From positions 1,054,001 to 1,118,000 of the forward strand of contig NZ_CP126241.1 of the NCBI RefSeq assembly GCF_030142075.1: a DNA stretch of 64,000 nt, in the 5' to 3' direction. A program made the translations under genes and the position numbers. The first letter of the stretch is position 1. The number at the start of each line of letters is the position of its first letter. This DNA is from Arthrobacter sp. zg-Y20. Lineage in GTDB: Bacteria > Actinomycetota > Actinomycetes > Actinomycetales > Micrococcaceae. Below are positions 56,111 to 64,000 of the stretch, one piece after another. Under the pieces are notes generated by a model, which worked only from the letters and a program-made list of their open reading frames with translations, made no database searches and was not told the origin of the DNA.

Positions 56111-56853
56111 ACGGCTCGGATTCGGGCAGCGGCCCGCACGGTTCCTCCCGGCCGGAGGGGTCCGGGCACCGACGACGGCGTGTGGTGCTCGCGGTGGCAG
56201 TTGCCGCCGCAGTGGTCCTGGGCGTTTTCTTCGCGGCTAACGCCGTGCGCAATGACGGCGGCGTTCCCGCCGTGGCCGCATCCCGCGAGGCAACCACCCA
56301 GACACCGCGCGCGACGGCTGCCGAGTCGGGGCCGGCCGCCGAGCCCGCCCCGGCAGGAACGGCAGACCCGGGCACCGCAGCAACCCAGCCGGCACCCGGT
56401 GCCGAACCGGTTGCACCGGAAGACCCATCGCTGGCTGCCCAAGACCTGCCCGTGGCCGAACCCGTGGCCATTGACGGCGGATCCAGCGAGGCCGGGGGCC
56501 TGGACATACGGGTGGCGTCAATGGAAGCCGTGGAGGGTGAAGCCATCGGGATCGGCGAGATCGGCGGCCCGTCGGTCCGGTTCACTGTCAGCGTTGCCAA
56601 CGGCAGCAACGAACCGGTTGACCTCAGCAACGCCGTGCTCACTGTCGAAGCCGGACCGGACCGGCTGCCCTGCACCGAGCTCAGCGGCCCCGCGACGGCC
56701 GCCTTCCCGGTCCAAGCCAAACCGGGTGAGACGGTTACCGGGATTTTTGTCTTCCTGATTCCGGAGGAGAGCCGGAACGACGTCACGGTCTACCTGAACT
56801 ACTCGGTGGATGCCTCGGTGGCGGCCTTCCACGGAGCGGTCCCTGCGCCATGA
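56107..56853 (+). CDS. Membrane-anchored extracytoplasmic protein of unknown function
   Basis: 248 residues. A basic start (GHRRRRVVLAV) and one hydrophobic helix (residues 26-46) anchor it, with no lipobox. A low-complexity Ala/Pro/Thr/Glu linker of about 85 residues follows. The last 120 residues form a beta-rich domain (VRFTVSVANGSNEPVDLSN) similar in pattern to DUF4352-type immunoglobulin-like modules. It overlaps both neighbours by 4 bases, so it is produced with the pathway enzymes and probably acts at the surface. The function is unknown. Confidence 0.82.
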   Translation: MNGSDSGSGPHGSSRPEGSGHRRRRVVLAVAVAAAVVLGVFFAANAVRNDGGVPAVAASREATTQTPRATAAESGPAAEPAPAGTADPGTAATQPAPGAEPVAPEDPSLAAQDLPVAEPVAIDGGSSEAGGLDIRVASMEAVEGEAIGIGEIGGPSVRFTVSVANGSNEPVDLSNAVLTVEAGPDRLPCTELSGPATAAFPVQAKPGETVTGIFVFLIPEESRNDVTVYLNYSVDASVAAFHGAVPAP

Positions 56854-57764
56854 ACCAGACCTCGAAGCCGTTCCCGGGACGGGAACCCCGTGCCGCGGCT
56901 CTGCGCCGGATCGTCCGCAGCACCCGCCGCGCCGGACGCCATCTTCGGGCCCGGACTGAAACTCCGCTGCTGGCTATGCGGAATGCACGCTCCGGCGCCC
57001 CGGTGACCGGAACCGCCCCCGTAGTCGTATCGCTGACCTCTTACGGCCGCCGCCTGGAGACCGTGCACCTGGCCATCGAGTCCATCGGGCGGGGATCGGT
57101 CCGCCCCCGCCGGTTGCTGCTCTGGGTCGAGGACCCGCGGGTTGCTGCATCACCGCCGGCGGAACTTGCCCGGCTGCAGGCACGGGGACTGGAACTTCGG
57201 CTGAGCGAAGGCTACGGACCACACACCAAGTACTACCCATACGTTGCCTCCACCCCCAAGCACACGCTGCCTCTGGTCACCGCCGATGACGACATCATTT
57301 ATCCGAGGCACTGGCTGCATGCCCTGCTCCGCTCCTACGCGGCGTCGCCCGACGTCGTCAGCTGCCATTGGGCCAACCGAATGACGGTCACCGGCGGGGC
57401 AATCGGGCAGTACCGTTCCTGGGTGCCCAGCCGCACGGCTGACAAACGGCGCGACAGCCTGGCACTTGGGGTGTCCGGTGTCCTCTACCCGCCGCACATG
57501 CTGGACCGGTTGGCTTCGGCCGGAGCGTCCTTCCGCGATCTGAGCCCTACCGCGGACGACATATGGCTGCACTGGGTGGCCCTGCGCGGCGGCGTTCCCG
57601 TGCGGCAGGTTTCCCCGGTGCCGCGACACTTCCCGGTTATCCCGGGCAGCCAGGACACCCGTTTACTGTCCGTCAACGTGTCCCAGGGGCGCAATGACGA
57701 ATGGATCCGGGGTCTGTACACGGAGGAAGACATACGGATGATCGAGGGCGCCTATCAACCATGA
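56850..57764 (+). CDS. Glycosyltransferase (GT-A type)
   Basis: A 304-residue protein. A basic N-terminus precedes VVVSLTSYGRRLETVHLAIES, the first strand and loop of a GT-A fold, and TADDDIIYP provides a metal-binding DDD motif near residue 147. PTADDIWLHW near residue 232 resembles the acceptor or catalytic acidic region. There are no membrane segments. Its ATG overlaps the preceding stop (ATGA). It is the last of the six consecutive operon genes before a 126-base gap. The sugar donor is not identifiable. Confidence 0.85.
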   Translation: MNQTSKPFPGREPRAAALRRIVRSTRRAGRHLRARTETPLLAMRNARSGAPVTGTAPVVVSLTSYGRRLETVHLAIESIGRGSVRPRRLLLWVEDPRVAASPPAELARLQARGLELRLSEGYGPHTKYYPYVASTPKHTLPLVTADDDIIYPRHWLHALLRSYAASPDVVSCHWANRMTVTGGAIGQYRSWVPSRTADKRRDSLALGVSGVLYPPHMLDRLASAGASFRDLSPTADDIWLHWVALRGGVPVRQVSPVPRHFPVIPGSQDTRLLSVNVSQGRNDEWIRGLYTEEDIRMIEGAYQP

Positions 57765-57890
57765 CCGTGGTTCCACGAACGCGAGAAGAAGACGTTGCGC
57801 GGCCGGGGCCGGCCGCTGTCTTGGGCCGGAGACCGGTCCAGCTTCAACTGCTCCCGGGTGCATGGCACCCATCAACGGATGGACACCGTA

Positions 57891-60302
57891 ATGAACAGAA
57901 AGAAAGCAGCCGTGCATAGAAGCACGGAAACCACAGGCCCGGAACGCACCGTTCCGGGCTCCCGAACCAGGCAGGCCGGCCGCGGCCTGCGCCAGCTTGC
58001 GGCGCTCGCAGCAACCTGCGCCCTGACGGTTACGGCGCTCACTGCACTGGCCGGCGGTGCCAGCGCGGACACTGCACCGGTCAACCCCGCCGACCCGAAA
58101 ACACCGGTAACGGTATCCTCAGATCCGCTGCCCACCGCGCAGCTCGACGGCGTCGCCTGGCAACAGGTAGTGGTGGGCGACACCGTGTATGTGGCCGGCA
58201 AGTTCAGCAAGGCACGCCCGGCAGGTGCCGCCGCCGGAAGCCAGACCGTCAGCCGGAACAATGTCCTGGCGTATCGGCTCTCGACGGGAGAACTCCTGCC
58301 GTTTACCGCGAACCTGAACGGGCAGGCGCTGAGCATTGCTGCGTCCCCGGACGGATCACGGATCTACGTGGGCGGCGAATTCACCCAGGTGAACGGCACG
58401 GCCCGCTCACGGATCGTCGCGCTGAACGCGGCCGACGGTTCCGTGATCTCCAGCTTCAATCCGAAGGTCGGAGGCACGGTCCGTGCCATTGCCACTGCCG
58501 GGGATACGGTTTACGCGGGTGGAATCTTCAGTAACGTCGGCTCCGTTTCCCGCTCCAGGCTGGCAGCCTTCCGCGCCGGTGACGGCGCACTCCTGCCTTG
58601 GAATCCCAAGACGGACAACCGGGTTAACGCGCTGGTGGTGTCTCCCGACGGCCGCCAAGTGGTCATCGGCGGTGCCTTCAGTACGCTCAACGGCAGCTCC
58701 CGCCCCGGTTTCGGCTTGGGACGGGTGGACGCGGTTTCGGGCGCCAGCATGTCCCTGGGCGTGAACAACACCGTCCGCAACTCCGGAACCAATGCGGCCA
58801 TCCTCTCGCTTTCCTCCGACGGAACGAACTTCTACGGCACCGGTTACATCTACCGGGCATCCAACGGGACCGGTAACCTCGAGGGATCCTTCTCCGGCAA
58901 GTGGGGGGACGGCAACCTGCAGTGGGTGGAGGACTGCCACGGCGACACTTACGGCGTATGGGCCTCCTCCACCGCCGTCTACGTTGCCGGACATAATCAT
59001 GACTGCCGGAACTTCGGCGGATTCCCGGAAGTAAACCCGCGGGTTGAGCACCGGGCCGTGGCGTTCAGCAAAGCCGCCACGGGGGTTATGGCGAAGGACA
59101 CGCAGGGCTGGCCGTCCTTCACCGGGATTGCCTCTCCGAGCATGCTCAACTGGTTCCCCGACCTGGATACCGGCACAGCCAGCGGCCAGAGCCAGGGACC
59201 GTGGGCAGTGGCCGGAAACGAGCAGTATGTGACCATGGCGGGCGAGTTCCGCAACGTCAACAACAAACCGCAGCAGGGGCTGGTGCGGTTCGCCGTCCGG
59301 CAAGTTGCCCCCAATGCCGACGGCCCGCGGGTCAGCGGAGCCAAGTTCAACCCCACGCTGACGTATAAATCCGCAGGAACAGTCCAGGTGGACTGGAAGT
59401 CCAACTGGGACCGGGACAATGAGTCCCTGACCTATCAGGTGATCCGGGACAGCAACCCCACACCCGTGTACACCACTACGCAAACCTCGCGGTTCTACAA
59501 CCGGCCCAACCTGAGTTTCACTAACACCGGGCTTGCAGCGGGGGAGCACAGCTACCGCATTGTGGCCACGGATCCGTTGGGCAACACCGTCAAGAGTGAC
59601 ATCCTTCGGGTCAACGTGCCCGTAGGGGCGCCCGGCGGGCCAGCGCCCGAACCGGAGCCCCAGCCGCAGCCTGGTGCAGGGGCCTCGGATGACTTCGGAC
59701 GGACCGGCAGCGGCGGGTGGGGCACAGCCGCCACCGGCGGGGCCTGGACGCATACCGGCTCCGCCGGCCTGTGGTCGGTCGACGGGGCAGGAAAGATGTC
59801 CCTGAACAAGGCCGGACTCGGCCTGACCGCTCGGCTCAACCTGGCGCAGCAGGATTCCGTGGTCAGGGTGGACACTGCGCTGGACAAGGTACCCAACGGC
59901 GGCGGAGCGTTTCTGACCATTGCGGCCCGCAAGGCTGCCGCCGGTGAATACCAGGGTGTGGTCAAGGTTTCGGCGGCAGGGGCCGTAACCGTGGACCTGG
60001 TCCGGGTGGCCGGCGGAACCTCCACGAAGGTGGCCACCAAGACCGTACCCGGGCTGACGTACGCGGCGGGAAGCCAGTTGGCTGTTCGTTTCTCGGCAGT
60101 AGGGTCGGGGTCCACCGCGCTCGGTATTAAGGTCTGGCCGGCCGGCGGCTCCGAGCCGTCAGCATGGACAGTCACGGCAACGGACACCACTGCCGGGCTG
60201 CAGCAGCCCGGAACAGTTGCCCTGACGGGCTACATCTCAGGGAGCACCACCAACGTCCCTGTGACGGCAGCCTTTGACAACCTGCGGGTCACGGCCCAGT
60301 AG
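57891..60302 (+). CDS. Secreted beta-propeller, Fn3-like and LamG-like protein
   Basis: About 803 residues. A long basic start, a hydrophobic core (residues 41-56) and GGASADTA indicate a signal peptide. Residues 65-430 contain repeated blades (VYVGGEFTQVNGTARSRIV, VYAGGIFSNVGS, VVIGGAFSTLNG), as in delta-60 or propeller proteins. A Fn3-like segment lies near 495-580, a Pro-rich linker follows, then a concanavalin/LamG-like domain (DDFGRTGSGGWG to the end). There is no LPXTG anchor. ATG 57891 is chosen; ATG 57879 is also possible. It probably binds carbohydrate, perhaps the glycan made by the operon. Confidence 0.87.
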   Translation: MNRKKAAVHRSTETTGPERTVPGSRTRQAGRGLRQLAALAATCALTVTALTALAGGASADTAPVNPADPKTPVTVSSDPLPTAQLDGVAWQQVVVGDTVYVAGKFSKARPAGAAAGSQTVSRNNVLAYRLSTGELLPFTANLNGQALSIAASPDGSRIYVGGEFTQVNGTARSRIVALNAADGSVISSFNPKVGGTVRAIATAGDTVYAGGIFSNVGSVSRSRLAAFRAGDGALLPWNPKTDNRVNALVVSPDGRQVVIGGAFSTLNGSSRPGFGLGRVDAVSGASMSLGVNNTVRNSGTNAAILSLSSDGTNFYGTGYIYRASNGTGNLEGSFSGKWGDGNLQWVEDCHGDTYGVWASSTAVYVAGHNHDCRNFGGFPEVNPRVEHRAVAFSKAATGVMAKDTQGWPSFTGIASPSMLNWFPDLDTGTASGQSQGPWAVAGNEQYVTMAGEFRNVNNKPQQGLVRFAVRQVAPNADGPRVSGAKFNPTLTYKSAGTVQVDWKSNWDRDNESLTYQVIRDSNPTPVYTTTQTSRFYNRPNLSFTNTGLAAGEHSYRIVATDPLGNTVKSDILRVNVPVGAPGGPAPEPEPQPQPGAGASDDFGRTGSGGWGTAATGGAWTHTGSAGLWSVDGAGKMSLNKAGLGLTARLNLAQQDSVVRVDTALDKVPNGGGAFLTIAARKAAAGEYQGVVKVSAAGAVTVDLVRVAGGTSTKVATKTVPGLTYAAGSQLAVRFSAVGSGSTALGIKVWPAGGSEPSAWTVTATDTTAGLQQPGTVALTGYISGSTTNVPVTAAFDNLRVTAQ

Positions 60303-60348
60303 GGGTCCAGCCGCGGATCAAAACACGGATGGATAAGTGAAACCGGAA

Positions 60349-60380
60349 GCGGGACCGGCCCTGGAGCCGGTCCCGCTTTT
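60349..60380 (+). terminator. Rho-independent terminator
   Basis: A perfect 11-bp stem GCGGGACCGGC/GCCGGTCCCGC (60349-60359 with 60366-60376), a 6-base loop and TTTT (60377-60380). It ends the polysaccharide operon and separates it from convergent genes. Confidence 0.9.
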
Positions 60381-60381
60381 C

Positions 60382-60456
60382 GCTGTCCGCTTATGGCTGT
60401 CCGCTTATGGCTGCGCCTCTGGTCCCCTGCACGGGACTCAATTGGCACGGGACTCA
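60382..60456. repeat. Two short tandem duplications at the 3' end of the minus-strand GT2 gene
   Basis: GCTGTCCGCTTATG is tandemly duplicated (60382-60395 and 60396-60409), and GCACGGGACTCA occurs twice (60429-60440 and 60445-60456), the second copy carrying the stop codon of the GT2 gene. They look like small slippage duplications. Confidence 0.8.
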
Positions 60457-61461
60457 CTTGCGTTTGTACTCGCTGAAGACATAGCCGAAGGCACCCGTGA
60501 CCATACCCGCTCCCCGCGCCGCAGTCCGCAAACCCTTGGCATTGTGCGCCGGGGACCGCAGAAGCGCTCCGAGCAGCCACCGGGCTCCTCCTCCCGCGCA
60601 ACGCACCGTCCCCGGACCCAGCAGACGGATCCGAGTAGCGGCCCGGGCACCTGCGGTAGGGCTGGTGGCCAGCGCTACCCGCGAATGGCAATTGCCGCTT
60701 CGGAACGCCCGAAGCAACACCCACCGGCGCGTCAGCCGGGATGCGGGCACACGGTCCACAACCGCAGCCTCGTCGCACCACAGCATTTTTCCGCCCGCGC
60801 GGACCAGCTGCCGGGAGAACAGGGTGTCCGATCCGCCGCTGAGTCCGAAGCGTTCGTCGAATTCCAGGCCAAGGGGCCGGATCCGGTTCAGGTCCAGGAG
60901 CAGGTTGTTGGTTGCGGCCACGCTGAGGACGGAACCGGTAGCCAGCCGGCGCCGCCGGAAGAAGTCTCCGGCCGTGATCCATTCATCGGGTTGCACCTCG
61001 TACTCGGAGAGGACCGGACCGACCACGGCGGTTGCCCCGGACTCTTTTTGCAGGGCGGCCAGCCGGTCCAGCCATTGTTCCGAGGGCACTTCATCATCAT
61101 CGATAAAGGCCAGCAGATCCGCGACGGCGTAGGCCTCCCGGAGCGCACGGTTGCGGGCAGCGGCGATGCCCGGCCGGGGTTCGTGGACGTAGACCAGGTG
61201 TGAGTCGCCGGCGGCAGCTACGGTGGCGCGGGCACCGCCGTCGGGATCGTTGTCCACCACCAGTACCTGGGCTGGAACCGGCGCGCTGCGGGCCTGGGCA
61301 AGAAGCCGCGGCAGGGCGACGGCGAGGTCCTCCGGCCGCTTGTAGGTAAGGACCGCGATGATGAGCTGCGCCTGCAGCGTACCCAGCGGAGCGGGAACCG
61401 GGCCTGCCGCCGCCGGGGGATCAGGAACCCGGGGTTCGGCACCGGGAGCAGGTGTGGTCAT
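60454..61461 (-). CDS. Family-2 glycosyltransferase
   Basis: A 335-residue GT-A enzyme. IIAVLTYKRPEDLAVALP is the first strand, VDNDPDGG the nucleotide region, and FIDDDEVPSEQWL carries the DDD metal motif near residue 118. GLSGGSDTLFSRQLV matches the acceptor region. The C-terminal 60 residues are basic and hydrophobic and may lie on the membrane. ATG 61461 follows GAGGAGG at 8 bases. It overlaps the flippase stop, so the pair is co-translated. It probably builds the same glycan as the plus-strand operon; the sugar is unknown. Confidence 0.92.
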   Translation of the reverse strand: MTTPAPGAEPRVPDPPAAAGPVPAPLGTLQAQLIIAVLTYKRPEDLAVALPRLLAQARSAPVPAQVLVVDNDPDGGARATVAAAGDSHLVYVHEPRPGIAAARNRALREAYAVADLLAFIDDDEVPSEQWLDRLAALQKESGATAVVGPVLSEYEVQPDEWITAGDFFRRRRLATGSVLSVAATNNLLLDLNRIRPLGLEFDERFGLSGGSDTLFSRQLVRAGGKMLWCDEAAVVDRVPASRLTRRWVLLRAFRSGNCHSRVALATSPTAGARAATRIRLLGPGTVRCAGGGARWLLGALLRSPAHNAKGLRTAARGAGMVTGAFGYVFSEYKRK

Positions 61462-62975
61462 GCTTGGCCTCCTCGGACAGGTACTGGATTGCGTGGCCGC
61501 AACAGCCGGCGGAACAGCGGCAAAAGGAAACGCACGGTGCGGCGGTGGGCCAGGAACAGCACTCCGGCGGCGGTGCACACAAAGACCGCCAATCCCATCG
61601 ACAACTCGATGCCGGGTCCGGGCAGCACCCGCCCCAGCGTCAGGTACGCGGCGCTGCCCCAGAGGCTGGCGTGCACCGGGGGCCAGAGGATCCGCACCTG
61701 CGCCCCGATACCCACACCTGAGAGCCGGGACTGCAGGAACATCAGTACCGGCGTCAGGGCAAAACCGGCTGCTGTGTAACCCGCGGCCACTCCCATGAGG
61801 CCGAACTGGAGCCCGGCAGCAATACCGCCAAGCTGCGCAGCCGTGGCCAGCAGCTCGTAGCGGAGGTTCAGCCCGGCCTTGCCCAGCCCTTTCATCAGCG
61901 ACGGGGCAATGTAGAACACCGTTTCCCGGGCGCCCCCAATGGCCAGGACGCTCATCAGCGGTGCGGCGGCGAGCCATTCATCCCCAAGCAGCAGGTGCAC
62001 CAGGGCGGGAGCGGCACAGGCCACGAAGGCCATCAGCGGTATAACGCAGGCCGCCAGCAGCGACATGGCAGCCTGCAGCTGCGCGGCAACCTGCGCACGG
62101 TCCGCGGCAAGCCGGGAAAAGGCCGGAAACATCACCCTGTTGACGGTTTGTCCGATCAACTGGACCGGTACCACCAGCACACGGTAAGCCATGGCATACA
62201 GCGACAGGGAAGCGACGCCCAGTACCCGTCCCACGAGGATGTTGTCTGCGTTGCGGGAGAAGTAGGCCAGCCCGTTGGTGGCGAACACGCCGATGCTGAA
62301 ACCCAGCAGGGGCCGGACCTCGCCGAGGTGCAGGTTGGGTGCCGGGCCGCGGGTGCAGGCAAGGAGCACTCCGGCCGTGACCAGGTCGGTGAGCACCGTT
62401 TGGTAAAGCACGGCGAAGTAGCCGGCACCGGCAACAGCTGCGGCAATACCGGCGGCGCAGCCCATGACCGCGGCACCGACGTCGGCGGCAGCGATGCCCC
62501 GGAAGCGCAGGTCGCGGGAGAGCAGTGCCCGGGGAGTGATGCTCAGGGCCTTTAGCGGGAGGGCAAGGGTGATAAGCCGCAACAGCCCGGCCAGTCCGTC
62601 CACGTGGAAGAATCCGGCAATGGCAGGGGCACAGAACCAGGTCAGCGCGGCGACGGCGACGGCGAGAGCGATGTTCAGCGTGAAGGTGGCGCCGGCCGCG
62701 CGGCGGCTGAGGCGGGGGCGTTGGATCAGGGCGGAGGACAACCCCTGGTCCATCAGGAGCGTGGTGAATACGATGTAGAGGCTGGCGACGCTGATAACCC
62801 CGTAGCTTTCAGGTCCCAGCAGGCGTGCGAGGACGACTGCGGAGAGCATTTGGAAGCCCTGCTTGGACATGACCGCCAGCAGGCTCCAGCGAACACCGCT
62901 GGCTGAGCGCGCCCCCATGCGGCTTTCCCCGCCGGGACCTGCGCTGCCGTCACGTACGGCGTTTGAGTCCGCCAC
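61458..62975 (-). CDS. Polysaccharide flippase (Wzx-like, MOP superfamily)
   Basis: About 505 residues with 12-14 membrane helices. The N-terminal region GVRWSLLAVMSKQGFQMLSAVVLARLLGPESYGV is the usual MOP polysaccharide exporter start, and YFSRNADNILVGRVLG lies near the middle. It should flip lipid-linked repeat units across the membrane. GTG 62975 follows AAGGGGG at 7 bases; the frame runs on to 63170 but the extension overlaps the promoter region of the Wzz-like gene. It is divergent from that gene. Confidence 0.92.
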   Translation of the reverse strand: MADSNAVRDGSAGPGGESRMGARSASGVRWSLLAVMSKQGFQMLSAVVLARLLGPESYGVISVASLYIVFTTLLMDQGLSSALIQRPRLSRRAAGATFTLNIALAVAVAALTWFCAPAIAGFFHVDGLAGLLRLITLALPLKALSITPRALLSRDLRFRGIAAADVGAAVMGCAAGIAAAVAGAGYFAVLYQTVLTDLVTAGVLLACTRGPAPNLHLGEVRPLLGFSIGVFATNGLAYFSRNADNILVGRVLGVASLSLYAMAYRVLVVPVQLIGQTVNRVMFPAFSRLAADRAQVAAQLQAAMSLLAACVIPLMAFVACAAPALVHLLLGDEWLAAAPLMSVLAIGGARETVFYIAPSLMKGLGKAGLNLRYELLATAAQLGGIAAGLQFGLMGVAAGYTAAGFALTPVLMFLQSRLSGVGIGAQVRILWPPVHASLWGSAAYLTLGRVLPGPGIELSMGLAVFVCTAAGVLFLAHRRTVRFLLPLFRRLLRPRNPVPVRGGQA

Positions 62976-63228
62976 TGCGTTACCCCCTTGGCCGGAGCCC
63001 GGAGGCACACCGGCGGTGAATCCCCTGCCGGGAAGAGGATCCGGGCGGGGGGAGACCTGCATCGGAACGGAACAGTATGTGCTGGAGCGGGTGCCGTCCA
63101 GAGTGTTTTGCGCTGCCGGAAACGGTAAGTAATTGTTCGGAAAAGAGCAGTATTCAGGACCCCCAAACACGTACGGACGGCGTGGTACAAATTGCGGGAT
63201 TTCACTCGTCGAGGGATTGGGTCTCGCT
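62976..63228. promoter_or_regulatory. Divergent region between the flippase and Wzz-like genes
   Basis: These 253 bases contain no gene. Their base composition is less GC-rich near 63100-63160 than the flanking coding sequence, consistent with promoters for both directions; no clear -10 and -35 pair was assigned. Confidence 0.4.
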
Positions 63229-63873
63229 ATGAAACTTGTGGATTATGCACGTGCGTTGGTTCGGGGCTGGTGGGTGGTACTGCTGTGCCTGGCCCTTGGA
63301 TTGGGCGGGGGAATGATCGTCACGGCTCTGGTGCAGCCGTTGTATCAGAGCACCGTCACTTTTTATGTGGTGGCACCCAGCACCGAAAGGCAGAGTGCAC
63401 TCCAATCGGATGAACTGGTCCGCGGCAGGATCACCGCCTACGCCGCGTTGCTGACCAGTGAGCAGTTCATTGACCGGATAGTCAGTGCGAGCAGCGTTGA
63501 CCTGGACGCTGAGGTCGTCAAGAAAAGCATCACGGGGGTCGGAGACCCGGACACACTGACGTTGACTGTGAACGTCCGGGACCCGGAGCGGGAGACAACA
63601 GACGAGATCGCCACCCAGATTGCCGGCACGTTCGGCAACATGGTCAGTGACCTGGAAAGCGGAACATCCGCCGAAACGGTCCTGAACGTGGTGTCCGGCC
63701 CTTCCACCTCCGAGGAACCGGTCCGGCCGCGGCCGCTGGTGAATCTGGCCATCGGCGGGCTTTTGGGACTTTCGGCAGGCGTACTCCTGGTGGTGGCCCG
63801 CTCACGCGGCAGGGAGCACATGCCCGCGGCTCGGCAGACGACGCGGGAACAACCGGCAGATGTTGCACACTAG
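63229..63873 (+). CDS. Wzz/YveK-like polysaccharide chain-length or co-polymerase protein
   Basis: About 214 residues. A short basic start is followed by a membrane helix (WWVVLLCLALGLGGGMIV, residues 15-37), a periplasmic region beginning LVQPLYQSTVTFYV, and a second helix (LVNLAIGGLLGLSAGVLLVV) near 170-190. This two-helix arrangement is typical of Wzz and of capsule kinase adaptors. No kinase domain is attached. It likely sets chain length of the surface glycan. ATG 63229 follows GAGGGAT at 11 bases. Confidence 0.88.
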   Translation: MKLVDYARALVRGWWVVLLCLALGLGGGMIVTALVQPLYQSTVTFYVVAPSTERQSALQSDELVRGRITAYAALLTSEQFIDRIVSASSVDLDAEVVKKSITGVGDPDTLTLTVNVRDPERETTDEIATQIAGTFGNMVSDLESGTSAETVLNVVSGPSTSEEPVRPRPLVNLAIGGLLGLSAGVLLVVARSRGREHMPAARQTTREQPADVAH

Positions 63874-63913
63874 CTGTTTCACGCTGGGCATGCTGTGGCG
63901 GAAGGCGGCCTAG

Positions 63914-64000
63914 ATGCAGCTTCTTCCCTGGATCCTCATCTGCGTTGTGGCAGCCGTGGTGCTGCGCAGGCATCCTGCGGCAGCGGCGCTCGCCGTCGTG
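63914..64000 (+). CDS. N-terminal fragment of a membrane protein, possibly a polysaccharide polymerase or ligase
   Basis: ATG 63914 follows GGAAGG at 8 bases, and 29 codons run to the window edge, encoding a hydrophobic first helix (LLPWILICVVAAVVL) and a basic turn (RRHP). O-antigen ligase-like polymerases often follow Wzz genes, but the fragment is too short to identify. Confidence 0.55.
   Translation, partial: MQLLPWILICVVAAVVLRRHPAAAALAVV

Overview
This is a high-GC, high-G+C-third-position chromosome segment of an actinobacterium. Gene content and order (whiB2 with a giant glycosyltransferase; pmt divergent from rsmI; tatD-rpfB-rsmA-ispE; glmU-prs-rplY-pth) match Micrococcaceae, most probably Arthrobacter or a close relative; this is inferred from synteny, not from a database search. 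No insertion sequence, prophage, integrase, rRNA or CRISPR array was seen. One tRNA (Gln, anticodon TTG) is present.

Layout. 1-13.3 kb is a conserved cell-envelope and one-carbon block: tail of a probable LCP protein, a TIGR03089 protein, WhiB2, a giant membrane GT2 glycosyltransferase, a DUF5719 protein, a degenerate metallopeptidase-like protein, DUF3499, Trm112, AhcY, an RDD protein, a SpoIIM-like protein and a TIGR01906-like membrane protein with a long repetitive disordered front. 13.4-24.5 kb holds an acyl-CoA ligase, protein O-mannosyltransferase, RsmI, succinate-semialdehyde dehydrogenase and a minus-strand MoxR/DUF58/transglutaminase operon. 24.6-37.7 kb is the tatD-rpfB-(XRE/TPR insert)-rsmA-ispE-ABC-F block, a TetR-NUDIX fusion, tRNA-Gln, glmU, prs, rplY and pth.

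37.8-64 kb is accessory. Five consecutive 768-920 residue regulators, each with an N-terminal P-loop ATPase and a C-terminal LuxR helix-turn-helix, lie directly upstream of a surface-polysaccharide locus. That locus has an initiating polyprenyl-phosphate sugar transferase, a TagD-like cytidylyltransferase, a glycosyltransferase, a CDP-alcohol phosphotransferase, a membrane-anchored protein and a second glycosyltransferase, most with 4-base overlaps. They are followed by a secreted beta-propeller/LamG-like protein, a divergent GT2 plus flippase pair, a Wzz-like protein and the start of a membrane protein. The working picture is an exported glycan or phosphoglycan pathway with an unusually large bank of ATP-dependent regulators beside it. 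This is the most novel-looking system in the window.

Regulatory reading: at least seven genes (the 6761-7273 gene, DUF3499, spoIIM-like, pmt, rsmI, tatD, rsmA, tetR-nudix) start 6-8 bases after a TAnnnT -10 hexamer, so leaderless transcripts look common here. A possible leaderless leader peptide precedes the Trm112-ahcY pair.
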